DNA of 64,000 bases from Pseudomonas sp. G.S.17 (GCF_038096165.1 NZ_CP151076.1:1922001-1986000), one strand, 5' to 3'. Shown: positions 16,250 to 27,625, counted from the stretch's first letter. The notes: generated by a model not told the origin, from the letters alone. Numbers and translations: made by a program.

Positions 16250-19200
16250 ATGCGCCTGAAGTGCATCAAGCTGGCGGGGTTCAAGTCCTTCGTCGACCCC
16301 ACCACGGTGAACTTCCCCAGCAACATGGCGGCAGTCGTAGGCCCTAACGGCTGCGGCAAATCCAATATCATCGACGCCGTGCGCTGGGTCATGGGCGAAA
16401 GCTCGGCCAAGAACCTGCGCGGCGAGTCGATGACCGATGTCATCTTCAACGGCTCCACGACCCGCAAACCGGTCAGCCAGGCGAGCATCGAGCTGGTGTT
16501 CGATAACTCCGATGGCACGCTGGTGGGCGAATACGCCAGCTACGCGGAAATTTCCATTCGCCGCAAAGTGACCCGCGACAGTCAGAACAGCTATTACCTG
16601 AACGGCACCAAGTGCCGTCGCCGGGACATCACCGACATCTTCCTCGGCACCGGCCTGGGCCCGCGCAGCTACTCGATCATCGAGCAGGGCATGATCTCCA
16701 AGCTGATCGAAGCCAAGCCTGAGGACCTGCGTAATTTCATTGAAGAAGCGGCCGGCATCTCCAAGTACAAGGAGCGCCGCCGCGAAACAGAAAACCGCAT
16801 TCGTCGCACCCACGAAAACCTCGCCCGCCTGACCGACCTGCGCGAAGAGCTGGAGCGTCAGCTCGAACGCTTGCATCGCCAGGCCCAGGCCGCCGAGAAA
16901 TATCAGGAATACAAAGGCGAAGAACGCCAGCTCAAGGCCCAGTTGTCGGCCTTGCGCTGGCAGGCGTTGAACGATCAGGTCGGCCAGCGCGAAGCGGTGA
17001 TCGGCAATCAGGAAGTGGGTTTCGAAGCGTTGGTCGCTGACCAACGCAGCGCCGATGCGAGCATTGAGCGCCTTCGAGACGGGCATCACGACCTGTCCGA
17101 GCGATTCAATCTGGTGCAGGGTCGCTTTTATTCGGTGGGCGGCGACATTGCGCGGATCGAGCAAAGCATCCAGCACGGCCAGCAGCGCTTGCGCCAATTG
17201 CAGGACGACCTGCGCGAAGCCGAGCGCGCGCGGCTGGAAACCGAATCGCATCTGGGGCACGACCGCACCTTGCTGGCGACCTTGGGCGAAGAGCTGGAAA
17301 TGCTTGAGCCCGAACAGGAAATGACCAGCGCCGCCGCCGAGGAATCCGCTGCGTCCCTGGAAGACGCAGAAACCGTGATGCATGGCTGGCAGGAGCAATG
17401 GGAGACCTTCAACCAACGCTCTGCCGAACCCCGGCGTCAGGCCGAAGTGCAGCAATCGCGCATCCAGCAGCTGGAACAGAGCATGGAACGCCTGGGCGAG
17501 CGTCAGCGGCGTCTGGGCGAAGAGCGTCAGTTGCTCGCTGCGGCGCCGGAAGATGCGGTGATCCTCGAACTCAGCGAAGACCTCGCCACCCGGGAAATGA
17601 CCCTCGAAGAGCTGCACATCGGCGAAGAACAGGCCGTTGAACGTGTCGAGCAGCTGCGCAGCGAACTGCAACAGGCCAATCAGGCCCAGCAACAGGCCCA
17701 GGGCGAACTGCAACGTCTCAATGGCCGATTGGCGTCGCTGGAAGCCTTGCAACAAGCGGCTTTGGACCCTGACACCGGCACCGCTGAATGGCTGCGCGAA
17801 CACGATTTGGCCGAGCGCCCGCGTCTGGCTGAAGGCTTGCAGGTCGAGGCGGGCTGGGAGCTGGCGGTGGAAACCGTGCTCGGTGCCGATTTGCAGGCGG
17901 TCCTGGTGGATGACTTCGACGGGCTGGATCTGGCCGGTTTCCAGCAAGGCGACTTGCGTCTGGTTAATCCAGCGGCCGACGCCGTGCGCATCCCCGGCAG
18001 CCTGCTGGAAAAGGTCGACAGCGCCATGGACCTGTCGATCTGGCTCGGCCAGGTCAAACCTGTGGCAACCCTTGACGACGCCTTGGCCCAGCGCGCGCAG
18101 CTTGCCGCCGGACAAAGCCTGATCAGTCGCGATGGTTATTGGGTCGGTCGGCATTTCCTGCGGGTCCGGCGCGCCAGTGAAGCGCAAAGCGGTGTGCTGG
18201 CCCGTGGTCAGGAATTGCAGCGCCTGGGCCTTGAGCGCGACGAGCGCGAAGCGACCCTGGCCGCCCTTGAAGAACAATTGCTGACCTTGCGCGAACAACA
18301 GTCGTTGCAGGAAGAAGCCCGGGAACAGCTGCGCCGTCGTGTGCAGGACGAAACCCGGCAACAGAGCGAACTCACTGCGCAGCTGTCGGCGGCCAAGGCC
18401 AAGGTCGAGCAACTGACCTTGCGCCGCACGCGTCTGGACGAAGAGCTGGCCGAACTGGGCGAGCAGCGCGCCATCGAACATGAAAGCCTTGGCGAATCGC
18501 GCCTGCAATTGCAGGACGCGCTGGACGCCATGGCGCTGGATACCGAACAGCGCGAGCTGCTTCAGGCCCAGCGCGACAGCTTGCGTGAACGTCTGGATCG
18601 CGTCCGTCAGGAAGCCCGGCAACACAAGGATCATGCCCATCAGTTGGCAGTTCGTCTGGGTTCGCTACGCGCGCAGCATGATTCCACGCGCCAGGCGCTG
18701 GAGCGGCTGGAAATGCAATCCGAGCGCCTGACCGAAAAGCGCGAGCAACTGAACCTGAATCTGGAGGAGGGCGAAGCGCCTCTGGAAGAGCTGCGGCTCA
18801 AGCTTGAAGAACTGCTTGAACGGCGCATGGTCGTCGACGACGAAATGCGTACCGCGAAAATCGCCCTGGAAGACGCCGACCGGGAATTGCGCGACGCCGA
18901 AAAACGTCGGACCCAGGCTGAACAGCAATCCCAGTTGCTGCGCGGTCAGCTGGAACAGCAACGCATGGAATGGCAGTCGCTCACGGTGCGGCGCAAAACC
19001 TTGCAGGATCAATTGCTTGAAGACGGTTACGACTTGCACGGCGTCCTCGCGACGCTCACGCCAGAAGCCAACGAAAAAGACGCTGAAGAAGAACTGGAAC
19101 GCATCGGTGCGCGGATTCAGCGTCTGGGCGCGATCAACCTCGCGGCGATTGATGAGTATCAGCAGCAGTCCGAACGCAAACGCTATCTGGACGCACAAAA

Positions 19201-19738
19201 CGCCGATCTGGTGGAAGCGCTGGATACGCTGGAAAACGTGATTCGCAAGATCGACAAGGAGACTCGTAACCGCTTCAAAGAGACCTTCGATCAGATAAAT
19301 AGCGGAATTCAGGCACTTTTCCCAAAAGTTTTCGGTGGTGGCTCTGCTTATTTGGAACTGACGGGCGAAGATTTACTCGATACAGGGGTGACAATCATGG
19401 CGCGTCCCCCAGGCAAGAAGAACAGCACCATTCATTTGTTGTCTGGTGGCGAGAAAGCCTTGACCGCGTTGGCTCTGGTTTTTGCCATTTTCAAACTCAA
19501 TCCGGCACCGTTCTGCATGCTCGACGAAGTGGATGCACCGCTGGACGATGCGAACGTCGGACGTTATGCCAGACTGGTTAAGGAGATGTCGCAGACCGTG
19601 CAGTTCATTTACATCACCCACAACAAGATCGCCATGGAAATGGCTGATCAACTAATGGGTGTAACCATGCACGAGCCGGGCTGTTCGCGGCTGGTGGCGG
19701 TAGACGTTGAGGAGGCAATGGCATTGGTAGATGCCTGA
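16250..19738 (+). CDS. smc: Chromosome segregation protein SMC
   Basis: SMC is a chromosome-organising ATPase of the condensin type. The 1162-residue protein has the N-terminal ATPase half with Walker A GPNGCGKSN (residues 32-40), long coiled coils on both sides of a hinge near residues 520-640, and the C-terminal half with the ABC signature LLSGGEKALTALALVFAIF and Walker B PFCMLDEVDAPLDDAN. Length is normal. Coding density is clean, with an antisense shadow ORF of 882 codons that is not a gene. zipA and ligA follow, the usual Pseudomonas order. Confidence 0.97.
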   Translation: MRLKCIKLAGFKSFVDPTTVNFPSNMAAVVGPNGCGKSNIIDAVRWVMGESSAKNLRGESMTDVIFNGSTTRKPVSQASIELVFDNSDGTLVGEYASYAEISIRRKVTRDSQNSYYLNGTKCRRRDITDIFLGTGLGPRSYSIIEQGMISKLIEAKPEDLRNFIEEAAGISKYKERRRETENRIRRTHENLARLTDLREELERQLERLHRQAQAAEKYQEYKGEERQLKAQLSALRWQALNDQVGQREAVIGNQEVGFEALVADQRSADASIERLRDGHHDLSERFNLVQGRFYSVGGDIARIEQSIQHGQQRLRQLQDDLREAERARLETESHLGHDRTLLATLGEELEMLEPEQEMTSAAAEESAASLEDAETVMHGWQEQWETFNQRSAEPRRQAEVQQSRIQQLEQSMERLGERQRRLGEERQLLAAAPEDAVILELSEDLATREMTLEELHIGEEQAVERVEQLRSELQQANQAQQQAQGELQRLNGRLASLEALQQAALDPDTGTAEWLREHDLAERPRLAEGLQVEAGWELAVETVLGADLQAVLVDDFDGLDLAGFQQGDLRLVNPAADAVRIPGSLLEKVDSAMDLSIWLGQVKPVATLDDALAQRAQLAAGQSLISRDGYWVGRHFLRVRRASEAQSGVLARGQELQRLGLERDEREATLAALEEQLLTLREQQSLQEEAREQLRRRVQDETRQQSELTAQLSAAKAKVEQLTLRRTRLDEELAELGEQRAIEHESLGESRLQLQDALDAMALDTEQRELLQAQRDSLRERLDRVRQEARQHKDHAHQLAVRLGSLRAQHDSTRQALERLEMQSERLTEKREQLNLNLEEGEAPLEELRLKLEELLERRMVVDDEMRTAKIALEDADRELRDAEKRRTQAEQQSQLLRGQLEQQRMEWQSLTVRRKTLQDQLLEDGYDLHGVLATLTPEANEKDAEEELERIGARIQRLGAINLAAIDEYQQQSERKRYLDAQNADLVEALDTLENVIRKIDKETRNRFKETFDQINSGIQALFPKVFGGGSAYLELTGEDLLDTGVTIMARPPGKKNSTIHLLSGGEKALTALALVFAIFKLNPAPFCMLDEVDAPLDDANVGRYARLVKEMSQTVQFIYITHNKIAMEMADQLMGVTMHEPGCSRLVAVDVEEAMALVDA

Positions 19739-19989
19739 TTCTCAGACCGCCCGAGGCGGGAAAATGGCTCTTTGATAGCGCGTTATGCAGAGGTCTGTGC
19801 GGTAGATAACGCTTCTGGCGCAAACCAGATGTATCAGACGGTGTAAAGTTGCCTTTGGTCGTGCTAGCTTAATGTCCACTTTTTCTTTTCGCGTGGGCAA
19901 ATTGCCAGTCAGAACATAGACTTGGCACCACGTTTTAAAGGGGTTTAGGCCCTTATTTTCAGCATTCTTTATTAGAGGCACGGGATTAC
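19739..19989. other. smc-zipA gap
   Basis: This 251-base gap contains a small GC hairpin (CCGCC/GGCGG near 19748) without a T run and AT-richer sequence before zipA. It may hold a zipA promoter, but I cannot assign boxes with confidence. Confidence 0.35.
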
Positions 19990-20829
19990 ATGGAAATCGG
20001 TCTGCGCGAGTGGCTGATCGTCATCGGCATTATTGTCATTGCCGGTATTCTTTTCGATGGCTGGCGCCGTATGCGCGGCGGCAAAGGTAAATTGAAATTC
20101 AGGCTCGACCGGAGCTTTTCCAACCTGCCGGACGATGATGAAACTTCGTCCGCCGAGGTGCTTGGTCCGCCGCGCGTGCTGGATACCCACAAGGAACCGC
20201 AACTGGACGAGCACGACCTGCCGTCGATGAGCGCCAGCCCGCGTGACAACAAACGCAGCAACAAGCGCAAGGACGAGCCGCAACAGGGCGACCTGAACCT
20301 CGACCTGGACGGCCCGAGCCTGTTTACCGGGCGCGACGACGAGTTCCCGGACGACAAGCCCAAGCAGCGCATCACCGAAGACAAGGATTTGCCACCGGTG
20401 GAAGAAGTGCTGGTGATCAGCGTGATTGCCCGTGACGAGAGCGGCTTCAAAGGTCCGGCCCTGCTGCAGAACATTCTGGAAAGCGGCCTGCGTTTCGGCG
20501 AAATGGACATTTTCCATCGTCACGAAAGCATGGCGGGTAACGGCGAAGTGCTGTTCTCCATGGCCAATGCGGTCAAGCCGGGTGTTTTCGATCTGGACGA
20601 TATCGACCATTTCAGCACCCGCGCCGTGAGCTTCTTCCTTGGCTTGCCGGGCCCGCGTCATCCGAAGCAGGCTTTTGATCTCATGGTCGCTGCTGCTCGC
20701 AAGCTGGCTCATGAACTCAACGGTGAACTCAAAGACGACCAGCGTAGCGTCATGACCGCGCAGACCATCGAGCATTATCGTCAGCGCATCGTGGAATTCG
20801 AACGCCGCGCGTTGACCCAGCGTCGTTGA
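19990..20829 (+). CDS. zipA: Cell division protein ZipA
   Basis: ZipA anchors FtsZ to the inner membrane at the division site. The 279-residue protein has one N-terminal membrane helix ([21 protein letters not shown], residues 5-25) followed by basic residues, a long charged and proline-containing linker, and a C-terminal FtsZ-binding domain beginning near [16 protein letters not shown] (residue about 140) with [10 protein letters not shown]. Length is in the Pseudomonas range. Confidence 0.95.
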   Translation: MEIGLREWLIVIGIIVIAGILFDGWRRMRGGKGKLKFRLDRSFSNLPDDDETSSAEVLGPPRVLDTHKEPQLDEHDLPSMSASPRDNKRSNKRKDEPQQGDLNLDLDGPSLFTGRDDEFPDDKPKQRITEDKDLPPVEEVLVISVIARDESGFKGPALLQNILESGLRFGEMDIFHRHESMAGNGEVLFSMANAVKPGVFDLDDIDHFSTRAVSFFLGLPGPRHPKQAFDLMVAAARKLAHELNGELKDDQRSVMTAQTIEHYRQRIVEFERRALTQRR

Positions 20830-20832
20830 CCT

Positions 20833-23359
<2,527 letters not shown>

Positions 23360-23372
23360 GCGGGTGGCAATA

Positions 23373-23428
23373 CCGTAGGACCGGCTTTAGCCGGGAGGAC
23401 GCTCTCCCGGCTAAAGCCGGTCCTGCGA
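23373..23428. repeat. Compact REP pair after ligA
   Basis: CCGTAGGACCGGCTTTAGCC and CCCGGCTAAAGCCGGTCCTG are nearly adjacent, forming one long hairpin with a very short spacer. Confidence 0.85.
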
Positions 23429-23514
23429 ACCTCGCGGGATCTGTACTTTGTTAAATCATTGAACCCCCGCAAACGCCGATGATCTAGTGCTTGCACGCCT
23501 ACAAGGAGATCGTC

Positions 23515-24681
23515 ATGTACCGGTTTTTCGAGCAACTCAGTTCACGTATTGCCGCGCCATTTGTCAGTGAAACCAAGCGCGCGAGCAAGGTCTGGCAGTG
23601 CCAGTGCGGGCAGTCGATCTTCTTTCCCAATACCCAATGCCTGTCGTGTTCCGCAGCGCTGGGCTATTTGCCGGAGCAAGGCCGTCTCAGCGCACTGGAG
23701 CCAGGCCCTGAAGAAAACACCTGGCGCTTGAGCGATGAGCCTGGCGCCGGGCTCTATCGGCGTTGCGCCAACCTCAGCACTCCGGCGGCCTGCAACTGGC
23801 TGTTTCCCGAGCACAACGCCGGGGAATTCTGCATCGCATGCAGCCTTAACCGGACCATCCCCGATCTGTCGATAGCGGAAAACGGCGAACGCTGGTGCAA
23901 GGTCGAGACCGCCAAGCGCCGCCTTGTCGCACAGCTAATCTCGCTGGGCTTGCAGGTCATTCCGAAAACCCGGGACGAAGAGCGCGGTCTTGCTTTCGAT
24001 TTCGTCGGCGTGGATCTGGAAGGCAAGCTGCCCACCACCGGCCATGCCAATGGCTTGATCACGCTGGATATCAAGGAAGCGGACGACGATCACCGCGAGA
24101 AGGTTCGGGTACAGATGCACGAACCTTATCGGACCTTGCTGGGACATTTCCGACATGAAGTCGGGCATTACTACTGGGATCGCTTGATCGCCGACACTTA
24201 CTGGCAAGACGGCTTTCGCAACCTGTTCGGCGATGATCGCGCCAGTTACGCTGATGCCCTCGATCATCACTACCAGAGCAGTGCACCAGCGGACTGGCAG
24301 CAGAGCTTCGTCAGCGCCTACGCCACCATGCATCCGTGGGAAGACTGGGCGGAAACCTGGGCGCACTACCTGCACATGATGGATGCGGTCGATACCGCGC
24401 TGGGTTTTGGCATGAGTGCCCGCGATATGGATCTGGATTACCAGCCATTTCCGCTGGACACCCTGTACGACCCGCAGCATCCCGGCGGCCCGGCGTTCCT
24501 GTCGTTCGTCAACGCCTGGATCGAACTGGCGGGCATGCTCAACGAGCTGTCACGCAGCATGGGGCAACCGGATTTCTACCCGTTCGTTTTGTCGCCGGCG
24601 GTCATTACCAAGCTGCATTTCATCCATCTGGTGATTCAGGATGCTGGCGGCAAGGCGGATGAGGCGTTGCAGGCGCAGTGA
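23515..24681 (+). CDS. Putative zinc-binding peptidase-like protein with N-terminal zinc ribbon
   Basis: The 388-residue protein fits the putative zinc-binding metallopeptidase family (COG4307 type). An N-terminal zinc ribbon is visible (CQCG near residue 31, CLSC near 48, and a later CIAC). The catalytic-like motif FRHEVGHYYWDRL (HExxH type) is at about residue 216, and HPWEDWAETWAHYLHM downstream offers further ligands. No signal peptide is present, so it is probably cytoplasmic. The start at 23515 (MYRFFEQL) follows AAGGAG at the right distance. Substrate and role are unknown. Confidence 0.8.
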   Translation: MYRFFEQLSSRIAAPFVSETKRASKVWQCQCGQSIFFPNTQCLSCSAALGYLPEQGRLSALEPGPEENTWRLSDEPGAGLYRRCANLSTPAACNWLFPEHNAGEFCIACSLNRTIPDLSIAENGERWCKVETAKRRLVAQLISLGLQVIPKTRDEERGLAFDFVGVDLEGKLPTTGHANGLITLDIKEADDDHREKVRVQMHEPYRTLLGHFRHEVGHYYWDRLIADTYWQDGFRNLFGDDRASYADALDHHYQSSAPADWQQSFVSAYATMHPWEDWAETWAHYLHMMDAVDTALGFGMSARDMDLDYQPFPLDTLYDPQHPGGPAFLSFVNAWIELAGMLNELSRSMGQPDFYPFVLSPAVITKLHFIHLVIQDAGGKADEALQAQ

Positions 24682-24738
24682 TGAGATGCCATCTGAATCA
24701 CCGAGTTATTTCATGGGAACGGCCGGGTGACGTCATCC

Positions 24739-24793
24739 GGTAGGACCGGCTTTAGCCGGGAGGGCGGTCTCCCGGCTAAAGCCGGTCCTACGG
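24739..24793. repeat. Compact REP pair after the peptidase-like gene
   Basis: GGTAGGACCGGCTTTAGCCG and CCCGGCTAAAGCCGGTCCTA are separated by only about ten bases; the layout is the same as at 23373-23428. Confidence 0.85.
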
Positions 24794-24801
24794 ATCTTTT
24801 G

Positions 24802-25287
24802 CTACAAGGTCAGCAGCAAACGTCGCTCATATCCGATCCGGCCTTTGTACGCTTCGCCGGTATCGACCCAACCCTGGCCGAGATACAGATTCAGTGCAGG
24901 CAGATTATCGGCGTCCACCGAGAGCATTATTTGCGGGATATCCGGCCATTTCGCTCGAACGGCATCTGGCAAACCTTGCAGAAAGACCTTGCCCAGCCCT
25001 TTACCTTGAAAGCGTCGATCGATCTGCAGGGCGTGCAGCGTAGCCGAACCCTGAGTCGCCCACGCCGGTAGATACTCCCCACGTTTGAGCATGAAGAATC
25101 CTACCGGTTGGTCATCCTCCAGCAGGACGAATCCTTCGATATCAGCAGTCGACCGAATCAGCAGCGTATTCAACGCGCAGTAGATATCGCCCGAGTACGG
25201 AATCTGCTCGGGCAAGATCTCCAGCAGATCCAGCTGTTTTCGCTGGGCGTCGGTCAGCGTCTGGTAACTCACAACCTGGTTTTTCAT
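24802..25287 (-). CDS. GNAT-family N-acetyltransferase
   Basis: The 161-residue protein has the GNAT fold: VGFFMLKRGEYLP (beta strands 2-3), LHALQIDRRFQGKGLGKVFLQ containing the acetyl-CoA loop RRFQGKGLG (residues about 94-102), and a C-terminal MLSVDADNLPALNLYLGQGW. The ATG at 25287 was preferred over the overlapping GTG at 25290. The acceptor substrate cannot be predicted. It stands alone between repeats and the DUF6124 gene. Confidence 0.85.
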   Translation of the reverse strand: MKNQVVSYQTLTDAQRKQLDLLEILPEQIPYSGDIYCALNTLLIRSTADIEGFVLLEDDQPVGFFMLKRGEYLPAWATQGSATLHALQIDRRFQGKGLGKVFLQGLPDAVRAKWPDIPQIMLSVDADNLPALNLYLGQGWVDTGEAYKGRIGYERRLLLTL

Positions 25288-25341
25288 CACTGATTAAACG
25301 CACCGTCTGACAGGAAATGTAGTCGGTGCACATTATGGCAA

Positions 25342-25605
25342 TTAGTGCCAAGGACCGCTCAGGTTAAACACCTGCTTTTCCACTGCAGCCAGGGTGTCGC
25401 AGCCGTCGCTTAGCAGCATTAGCGCGGCATTGGCCATGTAGCGAACGTCGCAGTCGTCGGCACCTTCCAGACACTCCAGCAGATGCCGCGCCATGCGGAT
25501 ACGTCGGTCAGCGCTGGCAAACAGAAAATCCAATGGTGCCTGGCTGTCGATATGCAGGATGGGCGTGTCGGTGTTGTTGCTTTTGAGCGGGACGAAGCGG
25601 GTCAT
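25342..25605 (-). CDS. Small DUF6124-like protein
   Basis: The 87-residue protein (MTRFVPLKSNNTDTPILHID..., helical middle RRIRMARHLLECLEG) resembles a small, multi-copy Pseudomonas family of unknown function. It has a strong ribosome site, GGAGG, 6 bases before the ATG. No membrane segment or signal is seen. Its upstream region on the same strand is the structured RNA-like element at 25680-25887. Family assignment is from memory of the sequence pattern and needs a search. Confidence 0.7.
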   Translation of the reverse strand: MTRFVPLKSNNTDTPILHIDSQAPLDFLFASADRRIRMARHLLECLEGADDCDVRYMANAALMLLSDGCDTLAAVEKQVFNLSGPWH

Positions 25606-25679
25606 GCTGCACCTCCGCAGTTGGCTGCGGTGAATGGGGCAGGGGGATTGCGGGTGATCTTGAGCATGATTAACGATCT

Positions 25680-25887
25680 CTCTTTGCTAGTGAGGCTGCC
25701 GAAAACTCACTTCCACATGAGTGGGTGGCAGCTGTGCGCGGGTGTGGAAGACCGGTCAAAGAGCAACCCGGCGCACCCGAAGGTGCCCCAGCGCACAGCC
25801 GCCATAACGCATCCATCGAACGCCTTAACAGATTCCGATGATGGGTATGACCTCTGTACTCTTTGAACAGCCGGGCTTCCACACCCG
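25680..25887 (-). ncRNA. Candidate structured leader RNA with alternative pairings
   Basis: On the minus strand, upstream of the DUF6124 gene, several complementary blocks occur. CGGGTGTGGAAG (25739-25750) matches CTTCCACACCCG (25876-25887) perfectly, and CAAAGAG (25757-25763) matches CTCTTTG (25859-25865). The same central blocks can instead pair with CTTCCACA (25710-25717) and CTCTTTG (25680-25686). GCTGTGCGC (25731-25739) also matches GCGCACAGC (25791-25799). On the minus strand GCACC-TTCG-GGTGC (25773-25786) forms a UUCG tetraloop hairpin, and GCTGCC/GGCAGC (25695-25732) closes a nested hairpin. A 90-codon ORF covers the area but its reading is likely incidental. Confidence 0.55.
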
Positions 25888-26004
25888 ATCGCTGATAAGC
25901 AGCGACGGCGCGACTATAAAGCTTCGATTGCGCTGCCCGCAACCCGTCCAGCCCCCGTCACACAAGTGCTTGAGCGCTATCGAGTTTTTTATCCGGGTAA
26001 CGGG
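25888..26004. other. Region between the leader RNA and the ffs promoter
   Basis: No gene is seen. A promoter for the minus-strand DUF6124 transcript should lie here, but no boxes are convincing. The whole gap between the DUF6124 and DinB genes (25606-26305) otherwise holds only the leader RNA and ffs. Confidence 0.3.
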
Positions 26005-26032
26005 TTGTAACTTCGCGTCAGACCGGTACAAT
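26005..26032 (+). promoter_or_regulatory. Sigma-70 type promoter of the 4.5S RNA gene
   Basis: TTGTAA (26005-26010) and TACAAT (26027-26032) are 16 bases apart. The predicted transcript start is near 26039, leaving a leader of about 25 bases before the mature RNA, comparable to the E. coli precursor. Confidence 0.7.
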
Positions 26033-26062
26033 GGCGCGGCTTGCCGACAGGCGAGCGTCGTT

Positions 26063-26179
26063 ATGGTGACCCCATCGGTCCCCCCGCAACGATTACCCGT
26101 GAACCTGGTCAGATCCGGAAGGAAGCAGCCACAGCGGGAACATTGTGTGCCGGGGTGTGGCTGGTGGGGTTGCCTCCAT
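26063..26179 (+). ncRNA. ffs: Signal recognition particle 4.5S RNA
   Basis: The gene is recognised by the SRP apical region GTCAGATCCGGAAGGAAGCA near 26108-26127 and the GTGTGCCGGGGTGTGGCTGG strand opposite it. The terminal stem pairs GGTGACCCCATC (26065-26076) with its complement at 26163-26174, and CGTTATGG/CCATAACG extends it in the precursor. The RNA binds Ffh for membrane protein targeting. Exact ends are approximate. Confidence 0.93.
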
Positions 26180-26305
26180 AACGCCCCTTCGTACTATCAG
26201 AATTCCTTCGCCATACCCCCAAAAATTCTCTGGCAATACCATGGACAGCATCGTCCAGACTCATTAGCGTCTCGCATAAAGCTACTTCGCCATGGGAATT
26301 TTGCC

Positions 26306-26845
26306 GTGAACCGAATCCAACATTTGCAGCTGATGGCCGACTACAACCGCTGGATGAACGACAAGGTGTATCAGGCTGCGGCAGGCCTTCCCTGCGAAGA
26401 ACTGTGCGCCGACCGCAAGGCATTTTTCGGTTCGATCATCGGCACGCTGAATCATCTGGTTGTCGCCGATACCATCTGGCTCAAGCGCTTTGCCCGCCAT
26501 TCGGCCGGGCACAAAAGCCTTGAGTCGATCACCTGCCTGGAAGATCCGCAGGCCCTGAGTCAGTTGCTGTTCACCGAGCTGGACGCGCTGCTGGCCCGGC
26601 GACAGCTGCTTGATCAGGTGATTGTCGAGTGGACCGCCGCATTGACCGAGGCAGACCTGGACACGGTGATGGCGTACAGCAATACAACCGGGATCAAGGC
26701 CGAGCGTAATTTCTACGGTCTGCTCGTCCACTTTTTCAATCACCAGACGCACCATCGCGGGCAGGCAACGACGCTGCTCACGCAAGCAGGCGTCGATGTC
26801 GGTTCGACGGATTTGCTGGCGCTGGTGCCCAATTTCGTCGCCTGA
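26306..26845 (+). CDS. DinB-family protein
   Basis: The 179-residue four-helix protein starts at GTG 26306 (MNRIQHLQLMADYNRWMN), with GGGAA 7 bases upstream; the longer ORF would translate through the 4.5S RNA gene and is rejected. The three metal histidines of the DinB/YfiT fold are visible: LNHLVVADTIWL (residue about 47) and HFFNHQTHHRGQ near residue 140. The family includes thiol-dependent metalloenzymes, but the substrate here is unknown. The gene directly follows ffs. Confidence 0.85.
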   Translation: MNRIQHLQLMADYNRWMNDKVYQAAAGLPCEELCADRKAFFGSIIGTLNHLVVADTIWLKRFARHSAGHKSLESITCLEDPQALSQLLFTELDALLARRQLLDQVIVEWTAALTEADLDTVMAYSNTTGIKAERNFYGLLVHFFNHQTHHRGQATTLLTQAGVDVGSTDLLALVPNFVA

Positions 26846-26869
26846 AACAGCGGGAGGGGGGAAGGGCTT

Positions 26870-27029
26870 TTGGGAGAGGACTTGTCCTCGATAGCAGTGG
26901 TTCAGGCAGATCGCGGTTGGCCGGGCTGACCTCTTCGGGGACAAGTCCCCTCCTACCGGTCTTGCGCAGGCCGGTAGGACCGGACTTGTCCGGGAAGGCG
27001 TGATCGGGGACAAGTCCTCTCCCACAGGG
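26870..27029. repeat. Cluster of REP elements of mixed type
   Basis: GGAGAGGACTTGTCCTCGA is inverted as TCGGGGACAAGTCCCCTCC (to 26959). A second pair follows: GTAGGACCGGACTTGTCCGG and TCGGGGACAAGTCCTCTCCC (26969-27029). The third element looks like a hybrid of the two main repeat classes. Confidence 0.8.
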
Positions 27030-27067
27030 AATGGCATAACCAGGCATCAAACTCTGCAACAAAGTAT

Positions 27068-27562
27068 CTACAGATCCTTAAGCCACTGCGCCACGTCGAA
27101 GGATGGACACGCCTTGATGAATTCGTTCGGGGTAATTTTGCCGTCGCCGTTCTTGTCGGGTGACAGGTCGCGGTGACCAAGAATCTTCGCCTGCGGATAA
27201 CGTTTTCCCAGCTCGCGCAATAGGGGCTCAAGGGTGGCGAATTGTGCCGGGGTGAAGTTGTTCTCGGGCTTGTTGTTCGCATCCACGCCGCCTGCCAGAC
27301 AAACGCCGATGGAATTGCTGTTGTGCCCGCGCACATGGGCACCGATGGCGCTTTCCGGGCGACCGGTTTCCAGTTCGCCGTTGCGACGGATGACGTAGTG
27401 ATAACCCACGGTGTCGAAGCCGCGCTGGATATGCCATTGCGTAATGTCGCGCACGCCAATGTCGGCTGAGGCTTTGGTCGCCGAGCAGTGGACGACGATC
27501 AGGTCGGTGCTGTCGCGATCCTTGAACGTCGGGGTTGGAGCTGTCGCTGTTGCTGGGTTCAT
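27068..27562 (-). CDS. N-acetylmuramoyl-L-alanine amidase, T7-lysozyme type
   Basis: This 164-residue Amidase_2 domain protein should cut the bond between N-acetylmuramate and L-alanine in peptidoglycan. Zinc ligands are visible as in T7 lysozyme: His25 in VVHCSAT, the His in LGHRDLSPD, and the Cys in KACPSFD; the catalytic Tyr lies in VGYHYVI. No signal peptide is present. Between the second His and the Cys lies DKNGDGKITPNE, a complete EF-hand-like calcium loop. The start at 27562 is chosen from homology; its ribosome site AAGGA sits inside the hairpin at 27569-27603. It is probably phage-derived, but no other phage gene is nearby. Confidence 0.85.
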   Translation of the reverse strand: MNPATATAPTPTFKDRDSTDLIVVHCSATKASADIGVRDITQWHIQRGFDTVGYHYVIRRNGELETGRPESAIGAHVRGHNSNSIGVCLAGGVDANNKPENNFTPAQFATLEPLLRELGKRYPQAKILGHRDLSPDKNGDGKITPNEFIKACPSFDVAQWLKDL

Positions 27563-27568
27563 GCCTGC

Positions 27569-27603
27569 ATTCCTTGCAAGGTTATTGGAACCTTGTAAGG
27601 AAT
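27569..27603 (-). promoter_or_regulatory. Hairpin that would hide the amidase ribosome site
   Basis: ATTCCTTGCAAGGTT (27569-27583) pairs with AACCTTGTAAGGAAT (27589-27603) with one mismatch and a 5-base loop. On the minus strand the 3' arm contains the AAGGA ribosome site 8-13 bases before the amidase ATG. Confidence 0.55.
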
Positions 27604-27625
27604 ACGTTCGGTACTCAGGGCACAA

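Noticed and set aside
15992..18640. Open frame of 882 codons on the minus strand opposite smc
   Set aside because: It is an antisense shadow of the smc coding sequence, with a repetitive composition (FFLQRLLFAQGQQLF type) produced by reading Gln/Glu-rich coiled-coil codons backward; no ribosome site and no family resemblance.
19930..19960. TGGCAC sequence before zipA as a sigma-54 promoter
   Set aside because: The second box is missing at the required spacing.
25838..26305. N-terminal extension of the DinB-like protein to 335 residues
   Set aside because: It would translate through the 4.5S RNA gene; the GTG at 26306 with a ribosome site gives the family N-terminus.
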